NCBI RefSeq assembly: GCF_001704635.1
Contig: NZ_MAXF01000126.1
Location: 27,922-91,921 of the forward strand
DNA from: Streptomyces sparsogenes
GTDB lineage: Bacteria; Actinomycetota; Actinomycetes; Streptomycetales; Streptomycetaceae
DNA length: 64,000 bases
Reading direction: 5' to 3'
Below, in pieces: positions 35,838 through 44,462 of the stretch. The notes beneath the pieces were generated by a model that saw nothing but the letters and a program-made list of their open reading frames with translations, had not been told where the DNA came from and made no database searches. Position 1 is the first letter of the stretch; each line of letters opens with the position of its first letter. The translations under genes were made by a program, and so were the position numbers.

Positions 35838-38800
35838 GGCTGCTGCTCCCGGTGCCGCAAGGCGCAGGCGCGGGTGAGCCGACCGGTGGTGCGTTCTTGA
35901 TCGGGGTCGACGGGCAGCACCCGTACGTGGTGCTCGTGGAGCAGCGACCGCAGCACGCTGTCGGGGTTGCGCTGCTGGGTGTCCAACTGCTCCCGGTAGG
36001 CGGTCAGGGCGGCAGCACGCTGCTGCCAGGCGGCGACGACGTCGGGGCCGCGCGGCAGGGCTTGGAGTGCAGTGTGCTCAGGATTGGCCAGAGCCTGGGC
36101 CAGCGCGATGCGGTCCCGGGATATGGGGCCGTGTTCCTGAGGCAGGGTGCGGGACAGCCAGGCAGCCGCTTGATCAACGTCGCCGGTGAACTGCACCGTC
36201 AGGTTGAACATGGTGGCGGCGGTCAGGGCCTGCGCGGTAGACGGGTCATCTGCGGCGGCACGGATCTGCGCCACGCTGGCGGCCGAGTCTGCGGCGAACA
36301 CGAGGTGCGCGGCGTCCAGAGCGGCGCCATGACCGTACGGGCCGGTCTTCGGGGGGCAGGTGACCAGCTCCAGGCGGGAGAGCAAACGTTGGCTGTTGAG
36401 GGTGCCGGCCCAGGCGCTGACGAGCTGTGCGGCCGGACCGAAGGCGGCTGGGTCGGGGAGGAGCAGGTACAGGTCCAGGTGCTGGGCGGAGTCCGGGGAG
36501 GTTGTGTCGCGGTGGCGTCGGAACCACCAGCGCGGCATCGTGGCGAACTGATCGAGCAGGCCGGGCAGGTGGCCGATCAGGATCTCGTCGTACCGCTGGG
36601 GGTGCGCAAACAGGCGGGCACACAGGACGGCGGACTGGCTGGGTGTTCCGAGGTCGGCGGCAGCGGCCTCCGGCGGGAGCGGGACCGTGCTGGCGGGGAC
36701 CGCGCTGGCCAGAGGGATCAAGAGCTGGTGGGGGCGGCCGATCCACGCCCAGTCCTGCGCAGTGGTGCTTTCGCGTAGTTCGACCATGCGGTTGCGGTCC
36801 ACGCCAGCCCGCAGCAGCGCCCGGTGAATGTGCTGGCCAAGGTCGAGGGGCAGCTGCTGGCCGTCTTCGACCAGGGCAAGGTGATCGGGGACGCGGAGCC
36901 GTTCGCGCCACCGGTCCAGTGCCTTGTCCCAGTCGGCCATGGGGGCGGATCGGGCGGGCAGTTCCTCGGCGGACAGCAACCAGCGGGCGGGCGCGAGGAT
37001 CGTCCGCTTGTACCGCACGCGTGGCAGGTAGGGCAGGGTGGCGGCGACGCCGAAGGTGAACGCCCGGTAGGCGGCGCTGCGGGCGGTGGTGATCTCCGCG
37101 AGGAATCTGGCGAGCGGCGGCGTGTGGACGGACGCTTCCAGTGCGTGGGGGACGCGAGGTTCGACGTGCTGGCCGTTCGACATGCGGACCAGGTAAAACC
37201 GGCGGGCATCGGCAGTCACCGCTAGGTCGTCGAGCGGGATCACGCCGGGGCCGGACTCGTGGTGCTGGCCGAGGGGGATGGTGAAGGGCAGCACTTGTAC
37301 GGTGCGGGAGATGTTCTCGTTGCGCCGCCGCCGAGGAGTGAACGACAGCTGGGCCGCGATCGCACCGGTGCCCGCGGTCGCGTACGAGTTGGTGAGTGCG
37401 GTCTGTGTGGACGCCGGGAGCAGGTGCGCGAACCGGCCGAGCATGCTGCTGCAGGGACGGGGGGCTCCGGTGACCAGCAGCCGGTAGTCGCCGCGGTGCA
37501 CGGCGTCCAGAGTGGGGGCGTGGATCTCTACGGCGATCTCAGCCCGGGGCAGGGGCAGTAGTGGTTCGGTGTGGTCGGCGGTCAGGTCGGCGATCGTCGT
37601 CCGGGTGAGGACGAGCTCATGCTTCGCGTCGAGCATGGCCTCCTGGAGCAGGCGCAGGATCTTCTCGTCCCGGTCGGTCACCTGATACGGCGGCCGAGTG
37701 CGCTCGGCGCCCAGGAATCCAGCGGGCAGGCCGAGGCCGTTGTCGGCGGCCAGGTCCAGTACGGGCACGACGGCCTCGGTGCCGTAGCGGTCGAGGAACC
37801 GCTCGTGGTAGTCGCGCCATTGCGGATACCCGTATGGATGAGGCGACAGCTGGTGCATGACCTGGGCTGCCTCGGCGGCTTCATTCAGCAGGGCTTCGGG
37901 GATGTGGGCGGTGCAGTCCAGGGCGGCGTCGACCATGAGTGGGACGCGGCCGGTGGCACTCACGCGCCGCATGCTCTGTGTCAGCCGGTCGCCGGGCATC
38001 CAGGGGGCGACCGTGTCCGGGTGTTTCAAGCTGGCTTGGATCGATGCGAGCTGGGACGCCAGCTCTGCGATGTCGGGGATGCCGGCGGCGTCTGCCTTCT
38101 CCAGCTCATCACATATGTGGGCAAGCGTGTCGACCGACGTCATCGGGGCCCACAAACTGCTGATCAGAATGTGCTTGCTCAACAGGTCGGAGATCAGGCC
38201 AGCGAGCTGGTCCTGGCGCGCGGTAGGGAGTTGCTCGGCCAGGCGGTTCACGAGCAGTTCGTACGGAATCGGGGTGCGGGCCGCCTCAAGCACGGCGGCC
38301 ACGGGCCGGGTGAGGCGGACAGACAGCTCGACCGGCGCGTAGCCGGAGGTGCGCGCGCCGGTGGACATGCCCTCCAATACATGCCGGTTGCCGCGGGAAC
38401 GGCCGGTGTTGTTGGCCACGACCGTCAGCCGGGCCAGCAGAGCGGGGTGGCTCTCCAGGCGGGTAATCACGTCTGTCAGCCAGTCGGAATCAGGCCGCAG
38501 AACAGTCCGGTATCTCTCACCCCACACGATCTGGGCGACTTGGGCGGGCTCAGCGGGGGCGACGCCAGCGAATACCCCGAACGGGGTGGGCCGGTGGTTC
38601 CACCGCAGGAGGTACGCAGCAACAGAGCGGACGGCCCGCCTGATGCGGCGGCCGTCGGTAACGGTGCCGTTCAGGATCTCGGCGACGCGCTGACACAGGA
38701 CGGGGCTGGCTGCGGACAGTGCCGTCGGCACTGGGGCGCGCCATACCTCCTCCAGCCACTGCCGACCGCGGATCGTGGCGTCGTCGCCGTGCAGGTCAAA

Positions 38801-38890
38801 GTCCGGCACGGGGATCGGCCGGGAAGCGGTGGAGGCACGCAGCAGCATTCCGGGCTGCCACTGATACCTGAGGGGTAGACCGTGGGCCAC
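35834..38890 (-). CDS. Lantibiotic dehydratase LanB, full length
   Basis: A 1018-aa class I dehydratase that glutamylates Ser/Thr of the precursor using glutamyl-tRNA and then eliminates glutamate. The N-terminal glutamylation domain spans about 1-690 (LRWNHRPTPFGVFAGVAP and RYKRTILAPARWLLS are typical) and the C-terminal SpaB_C elimination domain about 730-990 (SAVLCARLFAHPQRYDEIL ... MPRWWFRRHRDT). The GTG start at 38890 is preceded by AGGAAGGG. It lies 87 bp downstream of the precursor gene and overlaps lanC by 4 bp. Confidence 0.93.
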   Translation of the reverse strand: MAHGLPLRYQWQPGMLLRASTASRPIPVPDFDLHGDDATIRGRQWLEEVWRAPVPTALSAASPVLCQRVAEILNGTVTDGRRIRRAVRSVAAYLLRWNHRPTPFGVFAGVAPAEPAQVAQIVWGERYRTVLRPDSDWLTDVITRLESHPALLARLTVVANNTGRSRGNRHVLEGMSTGARTSGYAPVELSVRLTRPVAAVLEAARTPIPYELLVNRLAEQLPTARQDQLAGLISDLLSKHILISSLWAPMTSVDTLAHICDELEKADAAGIPDIAELASQLASIQASLKHPDTVAPWMPGDRLTQSMRRVSATGRVPLMVDAALDCTAHIPEALLNEAAEAAQVMHQLSPHPYGYPQWRDYHERFLDRYGTEAVVPVLDLAADNGLGLPAGFLGAERTRPPYQVTDRDEKILRLLQEAMLDAKHELVLTRTTIADLTADHTEPLLPLPRAEIAVEIHAPTLDAVHRGDYRLLVTGAPRPCSSMLGRFAHLLPASTQTALTNSYATAGTGAIAAQLSFTPRRRRNENISRTVQVLPFTIPLGQHHESGPGVIPLDDLAVTADARRFYLVRMSNGQHVEPRVPHALEASVHTPPLARFLAEITTARSAAYRAFTFGVAATLPYLPRVRYKRTILAPARWLLSAEELPARSAPMADWDKALDRWRERLRVPDHLALVEDGQQLPLDLGQHIHRALLRAGVDRNRMVELRESTTAQDWAWIGRPHQLLIPLASAVPASTVPLPPEAAAADLGTPSQSAVLCARLFAHPQRYDEILIGHLPGLLDQFATMPRWWFRRHRDTTSPDSAQHLDLYLLLPDPAAFGPAAQLVSAWAGTLNSQRLLSRLELVTCPPKTGPYGHGAALDAAHLVFAADSAASVAQIRAAADDPSTAQALTAATMFNLTVQFTGDVDQAAAWLSRTLPQEHGPISRDRIALAQALANPEHTALQALPRGPDVVAAWQQRAAALTAYREQLDTQQRNPDSVLRSLLHEHHVRVLPVDPDQERTTGRLTRACALRHREQQP

Positions 38891-38977
38891 CGGTGTCCCT
38901 TCCTGTTGGGGGGTGCGCGGACGGGTGGTGCCGGGGCGGCAGCGGTGATCGGCTGCCGCCCCGGCGCACGCCGCGTG

Positions 38978-39181
38978 TCAGGCGGCGTCCTCGATGGAGG
39001 ACTGGCAGGCGCTGGCCCCGTTCTCGCAGGTGTTGCCGCAGCCGTCGCTGGTCGGGCACATGAAGACGGTAAGGGGGCTCTCGCCGACGACGACCCTGAT
39101 GTCCAGCTCGAAGTCGTCGTCGAGGTTGTCGACCGGCAGCCCAACCGGGGCGGGGACGCTGTCGAGTACAGCAGTAATCAT
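38978..39181 (-). CDS. FxLD-family class I lanthipeptide precursor
   Basis: A 67-aa precursor peptide. The leader has the class I recognition box FELD at residues 24-27 (DDDFELDIRVVV), the defining motif of FxLD lanthipeptides. The C-terminal core region carries Cys42, 48, 52 and 59 and Thr/Ser at 38, 44, 45, 51, 57, 61 and 62 as dehydration sites. An Asp46-Gly47 pair within TSDGCGNTC is a natural site for isoaspartate or succinimide formation by the cluster's PIMT-type methyltransferase. Cleavage site is not evident; no protease or exporter is encoded nearby. ATG 39181 is chosen because it opens the conserved leader; the message continues into lanB. Confidence 0.9.
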   Translation of the reverse strand: MITAVLDSVPAPVGLPVDNLDDDFELDIRVVVGESPLTVFMCPTSDGCGNTCENGASACQSSIEDAA

Positions 39182-39239
39182 GCGATCGCTCTCTCTGTCC
39201 GATGGGATGGTGCAGGATGGCCTGGCCAGGCTCCGTGGT

Positions 39240-40460
39240 CTAGGCAGTCGGCCAGGAGATCGAAATCCGGCTGTGCCTCTTGGTGATGATCCGGTCGCCG
39301 GTGATCCGGTCATCGGGTGTGCCCCCCGGGTAGACGGCGATGCGTGGGCCGTCCGTGCCGCGGACCTTTTCGCTCCAGGTGCGGAAGATGTCGGCGATGT
39401 GCTCGGCGAACTCGGCCGCGTCGGGTCCGAAGGCGTGGACGCCGTACTCCGCGGTCTTCTTCTCGGTGTCGCGGCGCACGACGGTGTAGGCGAAGTGCGG
39501 CCCGTCGATGGCGACCATGGACCAGCTGTTGCCCGTGGGGCCGATCTTGCCGGTGGCCTGATCGGGTTTGATGGACATGAAGCAGAAGTTGGGGACCTGT
39601 GTGGACAGGTACATCTGGAGGGTGCCGATGGGCTCCTGGCTGGCGACGGTCACCCCGGTCCACGTCTCGGCGCGGGCACTGTTCAGCACGCCGTCCAGCA
39701 GCGAGGGGTCGGCGGGCAAGCCTTCGTCGAAGCGCAGCGTGACGCCCTCGGCTCCGGGGAGCTGCATGACCTGCTGCGTGTGGCTGCCAGCGCCTTGCGC
39801 CGCTACGAAACCGCACACGTGTGCGCTGGTGGCGACGAGGTGCCCGGCCTACCGGATGAACGCGTACGTGCGGGTCAGGCCGTTGATGCGGAGCGGCACG
39901 ACGAGCCGGCCGTCGTCCTTGAGCTGGTCGATCCAGGCGGGCGGGATGTCCCAGGCGCCGACCGTCACCACGATCGCGTCGTAGGGGGCGTGCTCGGCGA
40001 GGCCGTTCTCGGCGTCGGCGACGATGACGTTGACGTCGGTGTAACCGGTTTCGGTGAGGAACCGCTTGGCGCGGTCGGCGGGCGCCGGGTCGATGTCGAC
40101 GGTGGTGACCTGACCGGTGTGCCCCACCAGCTCCGCGAGGTAGGCAGCGTTCGGCCCGTTGGTGCCGATCTCCAGCACGTTGTCACCCGGGCCGATATCG
40201 GCCTGCTCCAGCTGCATCGCCTGGATCTGCGGAGCCGACACCGAGCTGATGTGATTGCCGTGCTCGTCCTCCTGTGTGATCACGGCGTTGTAGGCGCTGT
40301 AGGCGTCTTCGAGAGACGCCTCCGGTACGGCCAGGTGCCGGGGCACCTTGCGCATGGCGGCCTCAATGGCGGGCGAGGTGATCCAGCCGCCTTCCTTCAG
40401 CTGGTCTACGGCCGTGTTGCGTAGCTCGGTCGCTTGGTTCTCATCGGGCTGTTCGGCCAT
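39240..40460 (-). pseudogene. FxLD-type PIMT-like methyltransferase interrupted by in-frame TAG
   Basis: The complete frame is 406 residues, the expected size of methyltransferases paired with FxLD peptides, which are related to protein L-isoaspartate O-methyltransferase. The first 203 codons hold motif I (NVLEIGTNGPNAAYLAELV), the acidic motif TVDIDPA and VTVGAWDIPPAWIDQL. Codon 204 (39849-39851) is TAG. Reading resumes in the same frame with AGHLVATSAHVCGFVAAQGAG, which is exactly how this family continues, through a 190-aa C-terminal domain ending at 39240. No frameshift is involved, so one base change explains the break. ATG 40460 follows GAGGAGA. Either the gene is inactive, a two-piece protein is made, or the codon is read through. 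Confidence 0.85.
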
Positions 40461-40613
40461 GGGCCTGGTCTCCTCGTGCTGCGTGTACATGAATCCGTGA
40501 TGATGTCGATGTCCCGTTGGCCGCGCCATGTGGCCCTCCGGCCAAGGCCGACATTCGGACTTCTCCTATCGGTCGGTTCGTCGTACGGCTTGGCGCTGCG
40601 CACCGGGTGGCGT

Positions 40614-40865
40614 CTATGCGGTGGCTGCGCCTCGTTGTCGCTGGGCGTGAAGCTGCGCGATGGCCCGAAGTTGCCGGCGCTCGTACTGCGTAGCGGGGCG
40701 CACTGAGGCACAGTGCGACCGCCATTCGAGGCCAGTAGGACGGGTGAGGCACACCATCGGTCCGTCGAAGTCGGCGATGGTTGCGGGCATTTCGTAGTGC
40801 CGGTCGTAGACCACCATGCCGACCGCGAGACGGGGCAGGACATCGGTCCACTTCGCGCCGTTCAC
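40614..40865 (-). CDS. Small conserved protein at head of lanthipeptide operon
   Basis: An 83-aa soluble protein: WTDVLPRLAVGMVVYDRHYE ... PATIADFDGPMVCLTRPTGLEW, ending in a basic helix. Similar small proteins accompany regulators in Streptomyces accessory regions (from memory); no function is known. The beta-rich first half followed by ERRQLRAIAQLHAQRQ suggests a small SH3-like or Tudor-like unit, speculative. GTG 40865 has GGGGGGA upstream. It lies 153 bp before the methyltransferase gene on the same strand. Confidence 0.7.
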   Translation of the reverse strand: MNGAKWTDVLPRLAVGMVVYDRHYEMPATIADFDGPMVCLTRPTGLEWRSHCASVRPATQYERRQLRAIAQLHAQRQRGAATA

Positions 40866-41320
40866 TGGTCCCCCCTGGCACGGCATCGGGTGCACGGGAA
40901 CGGGCACAGCGGCGGGCGGTCGTCGCCGTCCTGCTGCTGCCTGCCTTGGCCGTGCTGTCCATCGTTCTGTCCCTGCCGCGGCGGCGCCGTTGGGTTGCTC
41001 ACCTGTGCCCCCACCCGACGACGTACGGCTGGACCATGGCGGCCCCATGGGCGTCGGGCCGACTGGAGGCCGCACGGTGACGACCGTGGCCGGGAAGTAA
41101 CAACCGCAACAGTGTTTCGAGGATCTTCGCGCTATGTTTGCGCATGCCGTCAACCTCCATGGGGTTGAGGGCCACGGCCCCCGGACGTTCGCCGCTCCAG
41201 CAACGTCGCGGGGGTTCTTCCGTGGCGGGTGGTCTGTGCGGCCGCCGCTCGTCGAGTGGCTGGCCTACAAGAGAGAACCGCCTAACCGCGATTACTGGAA
41301 TGGGGTCAACGGCTCGGGGG

Positions 41321-41341
41321 TGGTCAAAGTGATCAAAGATC
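41321..41341 (+). promoter_or_regulatory. 21-bp GGTCAA-type element, copy 1
   Basis: TGGTCAA-AGTGATC-AAAGATC: two GGTCAAA/ATCAAAG half-sites in direct orientation. It differs from the copy at 41615 at two positions only. Candidate operator. Confidence 0.5.
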
Positions 41342-41614
41342 ATCTGAAGTGAAGTGGACACTCCGGAGGCGTCGACCGGATCGTCGCTGTCTGGGACGGC
41401 AAGCTGGCACGGGGGCATGGCACAACTGCAAATTGACACGCGGAGTGTGTCGGGACTTCCGTCACCGTGCCGTGGGCCGGAAGAGGCTTTGCGGTGGGAG
41501 CAAGGCTCGCGCCTGTGGGTGATTTTCCCGCGCCTGCAGGACACGGGCGAGGAGTTGAGCACTACGTTGGATCTCTGGATCTGCGGCCGGCCCGGGCTCC
41601 TGCCGAGCGCAGGT

Positions 41615-41635
41615 TGGTCAACGTGGTCAAAGATC
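41615..41635 (+). promoter_or_regulatory. 21-bp GGTCAA-type element, copy 2
   Basis: TGGTCAA-CGTGGTC-AAAGATC ends 24 bp before the regulator's ATG, a position suited to autoregulation. 19 of 21 bases match copy 1. Confidence 0.5.
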
Positions 41636-41659
41636 GGCTTCAGCGGTGGGGGCGCAGCG

Positions 41660-43051
41660 ATGGCACGCGAGCGGAACGAGAAGTTAGCCGCACTGTTGGA
41701 GGAAGCGCGCTGGTCACGAGCCCAGGCCGCCGCTGCGTACAACCGAGTCGCCGAGGAGACGCTGAACGGCGAGGTGCGGGAGAACTCCAAGATCGGGCGC
41801 TCCCACGTGAGCATGTGGGTGTCCGGAGTTCAGCCGCAGGGCGTTGCGCCCGCTATCTTGTGCCAAGCACTGTCCCGTCGTTTCAAGCGTGACATCACGC
41901 CAGAACAGGTCGGGTTCACAGTTTCCACCTCGCCAGCGCAGGAGGCGCTGGACTGGCGCGTCGATCCGTTGATCGCGCTCAACGACTTGGGGAGTGGTGT
42001 GGACGCGGACCGGCGTCGTCTGCTGACCGACGGGGTGTATTCCGCGGCGTCCTTGTTGCTGCCGGACGAGACGTGGTGGACTGCTATGGCGCAGCCCCCG
42101 GCCGAGCAACCTGTAGCCGGGAAGCGCGTCGGTCGTGGAGATGTGGCGACCATACGGGAGCTCACCCAGGCGTTCTCTCGTATGGACCAACGGCGCGGAG
42201 GCGGTCATGGCCGACGCGCCGTGGACGAGTATCTGAAGTCCGAAGTGCTCGACTTCCTTCGGGGTCGATTTGCCAACGACGAGACGCGACGTGCGATGTT
42301 CGCTGCCTCAGCGGAACTCGCCTACTTGTCGGGGTGGATGGCGTTCGACAATAGCGAGCACGCGGTGGCGCTCAGCCGCTTCAACACCGCGGTGAAGCTA
42401 GCAGCCCGGTCCGGTAACGCGCCCTTGAGCGGTCACATCCTCCGTGCGATGGCGCACCAGTCTCTCGATCTGGGCTTTCGCAGCGAAGCCCTCAAGATTG
42501 CGCAGGCGTCGGTGCACGGTGATCGGTACGCCGCCGCTACGCCCCGTGAGCGTGCGCTCCTCGGCGTTGTTCACGCTCGTACCCTTGCCGCGGACGGCCA
42601 GAAGCAGGCGGCGGCACGAGCGCTGCTGCGCGCCGAAGACGACCTGTCGAACGTGCGGGATGGAATCAGGGAACCGGACCGAACCTTTTTCTTCGGTGAG
42701 GCGTCCTTGGCGCACGAGACCGCATGCGCTCTGCGGGTTCTTGGTGACCATCAGCGCGCAGTGAAGGAGTTCCAGCGCTCCGTCCGTACGCGCGGGGCGG
42801 CGTTCCGACGTACCCACGTGGTGACCCTCGGGTACATGGGTGCCACGCAGATCGCACAGGGCGGAGTTGAAGAAGCCTGCGTGACCTGGACCAGCGTTCT
42901 GGACGCGATGGAGGATGGAATCTATTCGGGACGGGCGCGGCAGACAGTTGTTGACATGCGGAAACTACTGTCGCCATTTCGGAAGCGTGGCATCCCAGCG
43001 GTGGGCGCGCTTGACGCTCGCGCGACCATGTACCTTGCCCAAGTAGATTGA
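41660..43051 (+). CDS. Helix-turn-helix regulator with TPR-like C-terminal region, divergent from lanthipeptide operon
   Basis: A 463-aa cytoplasmic regulator. Residues 1-80 form a DNA-binding domain (KLAALLEEARWSRAQAAAAYN ... IGRSHVSMWVSGVQPQG), followed by about 300 residues of helical repeats (LSGHILRAMAHQSLDLGF, ALLGVVHARTLAADGQKQAA). The layout is common in Streptomyces cluster-situated regulators; a match to a named one is not claimed. ATG 41660 follows GGTGGGGG; the upstream open frame has no signal. Codon usage is visibly less GC-biased than in the core genes, consistent with recent acquisition. It likely controls the lanthipeptide operon and itself through the GGTCAA elements. Confidence 0.82.
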   Translation: MARERNEKLAALLEEARWSRAQAAAAYNRVAEETLNGEVRENSKIGRSHVSMWVSGVQPQGVAPAILCQALSRRFKRDITPEQVGFTVSTSPAQEALDWRVDPLIALNDLGSGVDADRRRLLTDGVYSAASLLLPDETWWTAMAQPPAEQPVAGKRVGRGDVATIRELTQAFSRMDQRRGGGHGRRAVDEYLKSEVLDFLRGRFANDETRRAMFAASAELAYLSGWMAFDNSEHAVALSRFNTAVKLAARSGNAPLSGHILRAMAHQSLDLGFRSEALKIAQASVHGDRYAAATPRERALLGVVHARTLAADGQKQAAARALLRAEDDLSNVRDGIREPDRTFFFGEASLAHETACALRVLGDHQRAVKEFQRSVRTRGAAFRRTHVVTLGYMGATQIAQGGVEEACVTWTSVLDAMEDGIYSGRARQTVVDMRKLLSPFRKRGIPAVGALDARATMYLAQVD

Positions 43052-43085
43052 TCATACGAGTCGTTGGATCGGAGAAGGGCTGGCC

Positions 43086-43559
43086 ATGGCTTTGAAGATC
43101 GAACCGATCGGGGAAGTCGTCGAAGGGCGCGCCGAGGTTGCCGATGACTACTGGGGTGGCGTCGAGTCGGTGATCCAGCTCGATGATTCAGAGTTTCCTC
43201 TGGACTCCGTGCAGGGCCTGGAAGAGTTCTCCCACCTGGTGGTCGTGTGGCACTTCGACCAGGCGTCCCCGAGCGACGTCGAGTACCACGCTCGCAGCCC
43301 GCGCGGGAACACCCAGTGGCCGGCAACGGGAACGTTCGCCCATCGCAACCACCGACGTCCTAACCAACTCGCGCAGAGCTTCCCACGACTGATCAAGATC
43401 GACGGGCTCAGGTTGCACGTGACCGATCTGGACGCCGTGGTCGGTACGAAGATCTATGACCTGTCGCCCTACTTCGAGGAGATGGGCCCGCGAGGAACGG
43501 TCCGCGAGCCCGCATGGCCCGGCGAGATGCTGACAGATTACTGGGCTGAGAAGTCCTGA
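43086..43559 (+). CDS. TrmO/TsaA-like SAM-dependent methyltransferase
   Basis: A 157-aa single-domain TsaA/YaeB-fold protein. GTFAHRNHRRPNQL corresponds to the family's conserved SAM-site segment (F-A-x-R-x-x-x-R-P-N), and LVVVWHFDQA and TKIYDLSPYF to the other two conserved blocks. TrmO proteins methylate N6-threonylcarbamoyladenosine in tRNA, but short stand-alone homologues in actinomycetes have uncertain substrates. ATG 43086 follows GAGAAGG, 34 bp after the regulator, suggesting co-transcription. Confidence 0.82.
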   Translation: MALKIEPIGEVVEGRAEVADDYWGGVESVIQLDDSEFPLDSVQGLEEFSHLVVVWHFDQASPSDVEYHARSPRGNTQWPATGTFAHRNHRRPNQLAQSFPRLIKIDGLRLHVTDLDAVVGTKIYDLSPYFEEMGPRGTVREPAWPGEMLTDYWAEKS

Positions 43560-43595
43560 TCTTGTCGGCTACGACGCCCCAGAGGCCGGGAGGAT

Positions 43596-43628
43596 GCCCG
43601 GCCGTCCTGGTAGAGATGCCGGCCGGGC
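43596..43628. terminator. Possible terminator after TrmO-like gene
   Basis: GCCCGGCC and GGCCGGGC form an 8-bp stem with a 17-base loop, 36 bp after the stop. The long loop makes this tentative. The rest of 43560-43810 holds no gene. Confidence 0.4.
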
Positions 43629-43810
43629 GTATCCCGAGCACTTAGTAGGCCCAGCCACCCTCCTTGCCAGGTGAGCAGGGGACGATGGGCAGGCTGAGGT
43701 TCTGAGCTCGCCCATCGACGGACGGCATCGACCCAAGCGCGTCCCTCGCCGCTGCCGCATTGCTCGGGTCCGCCCGGGCAGCCAGGCAGACCTCCCCACA
43801 TGCATGTGGA

Positions 43811-43859
43811 CTGGTCAGGCGTACTCGTAGAAGCCCGACCCCGTCTTGCGGCCCAGCCG
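43811..43859. repeat. 49-bp direct repeat, left copy (putative attL)
   Basis: 49 bases identical to 49099-49147, the last 45 bp of the dehydrogenase gene plus 4 bp beyond. This is the left border of the island. Confidence 0.85.
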
Positions 43860-43911
43860 GCCCGCGTCGACCATGCGCAGCAGCGGCGGCGGGGTGTACT
43901 CGGCGTACATA
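43815..43911 (-). pseudogene. Duplicated 3' fragment of 3-hydroxyacyl-CoA dehydrogenase gene
   Basis: Read on the minus strand this encodes about 31 residues, MYAEYTPPPLLRMVDAG and RLGRKTGSGFYEYA, the C-terminus of the enzyme complete at 49103-49963. Homology beyond the 49-bp identical core continues with one substitution, a 3-bp gap and then divergence, including loss of the KEPLYA segment. The diverged part points to a related but different allele, as expected if it came in with the inserted element. Confidence 0.8.
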
Positions 43912-44241
43912 GGTACCGATTGACTTCTATCTGGACGTTGGGAGTCGCCGCGCTCCTGACCTGCACACGAACATCTTTCAGTAGCTTTCGCTGACTTGCT
44001 ACATCTTCCAAATCGGTCCTCCTGTCGCCTCCCTCGCGGCTTGATACTCCCTCTCACCTCCCTCACAAGGGAGGCGGTAGATGCAGGTAAGAAGCGGGGA
44101 AGCGCCCCGCCTGTTGAGGGCGAGGGCAGTACGCGGCCGAAGTTCCGTGCGGACGAGGTGGCCGCCTTCTTCGAGGCGAACCCGAAGCAGCCGGGCAAGA
44201 AGCCCACGGCCGCCGCTCCCCGAGCCGACCGAGGAGAGCCC

Positions 44242-44457
44242 TTGACAACGACAACCGCCAGCACGACGGAACCGGCATGGCTGCCAGCCGTCGAGAGCAC
44301 GCAGTACGGGCTGCGCCTCCGGGACGGGACGCTGCTGACCTTCGACACTCGTCAGGAGCGCGATGCGCGGCAGGCCGAGTTGGAGCGTGCCGAATGGGAG
44401 GTCACGCCGTTGATCCGACGGGCCCGGGTTCAGCACACCGAGTGGGCCAAGGGGTGA
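44242..44457 (+). CDS. Small hypothetical protein of the island
   Basis: 71 aa: Thr-rich start, then PAWLPAVESTQYGLRLRDG and an acidic/basic amphipathic helix (TRQERDARQAELERAEWEV). No known family. The TTG start at 44242 is chosen because GAGGAGAG precedes it by 3-5 bases. The frame is open upstream to 43996 with protein-like sequence (RPKFRADEVAAFFEANPKQP), which may be a remnant of another element gene. Its stop lies 5 bp before the next gene. Confidence 0.55.
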   Translation: MTTTTASTTEPAWLPAVESTQYGLRLRDGTLLTFDTRQERDARQAELERAEWEVTPLIRRARVQHTEWAKG

Positions 44458-44462
44458 GCGAC

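Larger units (their letters stand above)
40866..41659. other. 794-bp non-coding gap upstream of regulator
   Basis: No ORF here has both a plausible ribosome-binding site and protein-like composition on either strand; the frame of the 41660 gene is open back to 41354 but the extra 102 codons look random. The stretch is lower in GC than its surroundings and contains two copies of a 21-bp element (41321-41341 and 41615-41635), probably the control region for the divergent lanthipeptide operon and regulator. Confidence 0.6.

Noticed and set aside
39240..39818. Independent small gene for the C-terminal half of the methyltransferase
   Set aside because: Its GTG start lacks a ribosome-binding site and the sequence is the exact in-frame continuation of the upstream half.
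41354..41659. N-terminal extension of the 41660 regulator
   Set aside because: Open frame but random-looking composition and no ribosome-binding site; the DNA-binding domain begins right after ATG 41660.
43560..44241. tRNA gene or integrase in the left end of the island
   Set aside because: No cloverleaf-like sequence or recombinase motif was found on either strand; only remnant reading frames and the repeat.
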